NCBI GenBank assembly: GCA_900551975.1
Contig: URYA01000088.1
Span: 1-6,895 of the forward strand
Source: an uncultured Collinsella sp.
GTDB lineage: Bacteria > Actinomycetota > Coriobacteriia > Coriobacteriales > Coriobacteriaceae
DNA length: 6,895 bases
Reading direction: 5' to 3'
Shown here: in pieces, positions 5,225 to 6,895 of the stretch
How the letters are laid out: each line of letters begins with the position of its first letter
Position numbering within the stretch: the stretch's first letter is position 1
Made by a program: the position numbers and the translations under genes
Notes under the pieces: model-generated
What the model saw: only the letters and a program-made list of their open reading frames with translations
Databases searched by the model: none
What the model was told of the DNA's origin: nothing

Positions 5225-6472
5225 ATGGAACAGAGAGTTGCAATCACCGGTATCGGTGCCGTGTCGCCGCTCGGCAACACCGCGCTTGCCACCTGGGCGG
5301 CCATGTGCGCCGGCACGTGCGGCATCGGCCCGATCACGCACTTCGATACCGATGCGTTTGCCGTCAAGGTGGCAGCCGAGGTCAAGGGCTTTGACGGCAA
5401 CGAGTACTTTGGCAAGCGTGACGCCAAGCATCTCGACCCCTGCGTTCAGTTTGCGATGGCGGCTTCGGACGAAGCCATGCACGATGCAGGCTTTGATGTC
5501 GAAGGCGCCATCGATCGCGAGCGCCTGGGCGTCTACGTGGGCTCGGGCGTGGGCGGCATGACGACGCTCGTCGACAACGTCCATACGATTGCCGAACGTG
5601 GGCCCCGCCGCGCATCGCCCTATATGATCGCGATGATGATCCCCAACATGGCATCGGGCAATATCGCAATCCGCCACAAGGCAAAGGGCCCGACCCTGCC
5701 CGTGGTGACCGCGTGCGCAACCTCGGCCCATGCGGTGGGCGAGGCGTTCCGCGCCATAAAGCACGGCTATGCCGACGCGATCCTCGCGGGCGGCGCCGAG
5801 GCCGCAATTATCCCCGATGCCGTTGCGGGCTTTACGTCCTGCCGCGCATTGACCACCAACCCCGATCCCGCGACGGCCTGCCGTCCGTTCGATGCAGACC
5901 GCGACGGCTTTGTGATGGGCGAGGGCGCCTGCGTGCTCGTGCTCGAGAGCATGGAACATGCGCAGGCGCGCGGTGCGCACATTTATGCCGAGGTCGTGGG
6001 CTACGGCAACACCGATGATGCCTATCACATCACGAGTCCTGATCCCGAGGCTGCCGGCATTGCCCGCGCGATATCGCTGGCGGTGACCGAGGGCGACGTC
6101 AAGCCTTCCGAGGGTCTCTACATCAATGCCCACGGCACATCGACCAAGCTCAACGATTCGTCCGAGACGGCGGGCATTAAGCGTGCGCTCGGCGAGGACG
6201 CGGCGCGCGCCGCGCACGTCTCGTCGACTAAGTCGATGACCGGCCACATGATCGGTGCCACGGGCGCCATCGAGGTCATGGCCTGCGCCATGGCGCTCGA
6301 GCAGGGCGTGGTGCCGCCGACCATTAACTACTGCACGCCCGATCCCGCCTGCGATCTTGACTACACGCCCAATCGCGCAGTTCGCGCCGACCTTACCTGG
6401 GCGCTTTCGACCAACCTAGGCTTTGGCGGGCACAACGCCGCCATCGCGCTGCGTAGATATACGAGGAGCTAG
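5225..6472 (+). CDS. fabF: 3-oxoacyl-ACP synthase II (FabF), chain elongation
   Basis: FabF condenses malonyl-ACP with the growing acyl-ACP and adds two carbons per round. From the ATG at 5225 it has 415 residues, right for the family. The thiolase-fold active site is complete: Cys164 in VVTACATSAH, His303 in NAHGTST, Lys336 and His341 in SSTKSMTGH, and the gating Phe400 in NLGFGGHNA. These lie within a residue of E. coli FabF (Cys163, His303, His340, Phe400). The His-His pair marks a condensing enzyme of the KAS I/II type, not FabH or a thiolase. RVAITGIGAVSPLG at the N-terminus is typical. FabB and FabF are hard to separate by motif alone, but length, numbering and the operon favour FabF. 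It ends in TAG, 3 bp before accB. Confidence 0.96.
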   Translation: MEQRVAITGIGAVSPLGNTALATWAAMCAGTCGIGPITHFDTDAFAVKVAAEVKGFDGNEYFGKRDAKHLDPCVQFAMAASDEAMHDAGFDVEGAIDRERLGVYVGSGVGGMTTLVDNVHTIAERGPRRASPYMIAMMIPNMASGNIAIRHKAKGPTLPVVTACATSAHAVGEAFRAIKHGYADAILAGGAEAAIIPDAVAGFTSCRALTTNPDPATACRPFDADRDGFVMGEGACVLVLESMEHAQARGAHIYAEVVGYGNTDDAYHITSPDPEAAGIARAISLAVTEGDVKPSEGLYINAHGTSTKLNDSSETAGIKRALGEDAARAAHVSSTKSMTGHMIGATGAIEVMACAMALEQGVVPPTINYCTPDPACDLDYTPNRAVRADLTWALSTNLGFGGHNAAIALRRYTRS

Positions 6473-6475
6473 AGC

Positions 6476-6895
6476 ATGGATTCCAAAAGACTTGCCGAGA
6501 TAGCCGATGTGATGGAGGACCGCGGCCTCACGCGCGTGCGCGTTGAGGAGCCCGATGGCACCGCGGTCGAACTCGAGCGCGCGAGCGCCGCACAGCCGGT
6601 TGCCGTGCCCATGCCCATGCCGAGCGCTATGGCCGCTCCAGTTGCAGCTCCCACAGTCGCGCCTGCCGCACCGGAGCCCGCCGCGCAGACACCTGCCGCC
6701 GCACCAGAGCCCAAGGGCACCGAGGTGACCGCTCCCATGGTCGGCGTTTTCTATGCTGCCCCGGCGCCGGGCGACGAGCCGTTTGTGCACGTGGGCTCTA
6801 AGGTCAAGGCCGGCGAGACGCTCTGCATCATCGAGGCCATGAAGGTTCTCAACGAGGTAACGGCAGAGGCAGACGGCGAGGTACTCGAGATCTGC
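6476..6895 (+). CDS. accB: Biotin carboxyl carrier protein of acetyl-CoA carboxylase (AccB), partial at window end
   Basis: AccB carries CO2 on biotin between the carboxylase and transferase parts of acetyl-CoA carboxylase, which makes malonyl-CoA. The ATG at 6476 is 7 nt after GAGGAG (6463-6468). The window shows 140 residues with no stop. Residues 1-36 form the N-terminal segment that in the family binds the carboxylase. Residues 38-80 are a Pro/Ala-rich flexible linker with repeated PMP and APEP units. From about 84 comes the biotinyl domain: TAPMVGVFY, then the APAPGDEP loop matching the E. coli 'thumb' (RTPSPDAK), then the biotinylation site EAMK at 120-123 with Lys123. The thumb marks acetyl-CoA carboxylase rather than other biotin enzymes. 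Only about 10-20 residues should be missing beyond the edge. It needs BirA, encoded by the interrupted divergent gene here. In streptococcal-type clusters fabZ, accC, accD and accA would follow. Confidence 0.95.
   Translation, partial: MDSKRLAEIADVMEDRGLTRVRVEEPDGTAVELERASAAQPVAVPMPMPSAMAAPVAAPTVAPAAPEPAAQTPAAAPEPKGTEVTAPMVGVFYAAPAPGDEPFVHVGSKVKAGETLCIIEAMKVLNEVTAEADGEVLEIC

Noticed and set aside
4616..6247. 543-residue open frame on the minus strand, opposite fabG and fabF
   Set aside because: It lies wholly antisense to two well-supported genes and spans their gap. Its His/Arg/Ala/Gly-rich translation looks like the complement of GC-rich codons. It has no recognisable domain, and long antisense frames are expected with this codon bias.
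1..6895. Search for mobile elements, CRISPR arrays, tRNA or rRNA genes
   Set aside because: I saw no transposase or integrase, no array of spaced repeats, and no tRNA-like fold; nearly all the DNA is accounted for by core genes.

Overview
This is a stretch of core bacterial chromosome. In order it holds the 3' end of rpsJ (ribosomal protein S10), a strong rho-independent terminator, a convergent biotin-protein ligase gene (birA) on the minus strand, a 176-bp divergent control region, and the start of a type II fatty-acid synthesis operon on the plus strand: fabH, acpP, fabK, fabD, fabG, fabF and accB. accB runs off the right edge. The DNA is GC-rich with mostly G or C in third codon positions, the Shine-Dalgarno sites are clear, and the enoyl-ACP reductase is FabK. 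Together these fit a Coriobacteriia member of the Actinomycetota, most likely Collinsella or a relative. That placement is inference from style and gene content, not a database match.

Layout. 1-206: end of rpsJ. 226-267: hairpin terminator. 323-1099 (minus): birA, whose reading frame is broken at 482-484 by a TGA. The expected C-terminal domain continues intact in the same frame down to a TAG at 323-325. 1100-1275: divergent birA/fabH control region with two copies of an 18-nt sequence. 1276-6895: the fab/acc operon, all on the plus strand, with gaps of at most 51 bp and one overlap. No gene-free stretch exceeds 300 bp.

How the genes work together. FabD moves malonyl groups from CoA to the acyl carrier protein AcpP. 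FabH starts each chain and FabF extends it. FabG reduces the 3-keto group and FabK reduces the enoyl group; the dehydratase between them (FabZ) is not in the window. AccB is the biotin carrier of acetyl-CoA carboxylase, which makes the malonyl-CoA. BirA is the enzyme that attaches biotin to AccB, so the divergent gene serves the operon's last visible product.

The gene order fabH-acpP-fabK-fabD-fabG-fabF-accB is that of the streptococcal fatty-acid cluster, but without fabT in front. I found no undescribed multi-gene system. The points most worth checking are the in-frame TGA in birA, the repeated 18-mer ahead of fabH, the exclusive use of TAG stops in the operon, and the rpsJ gene closed off by its own terminator.
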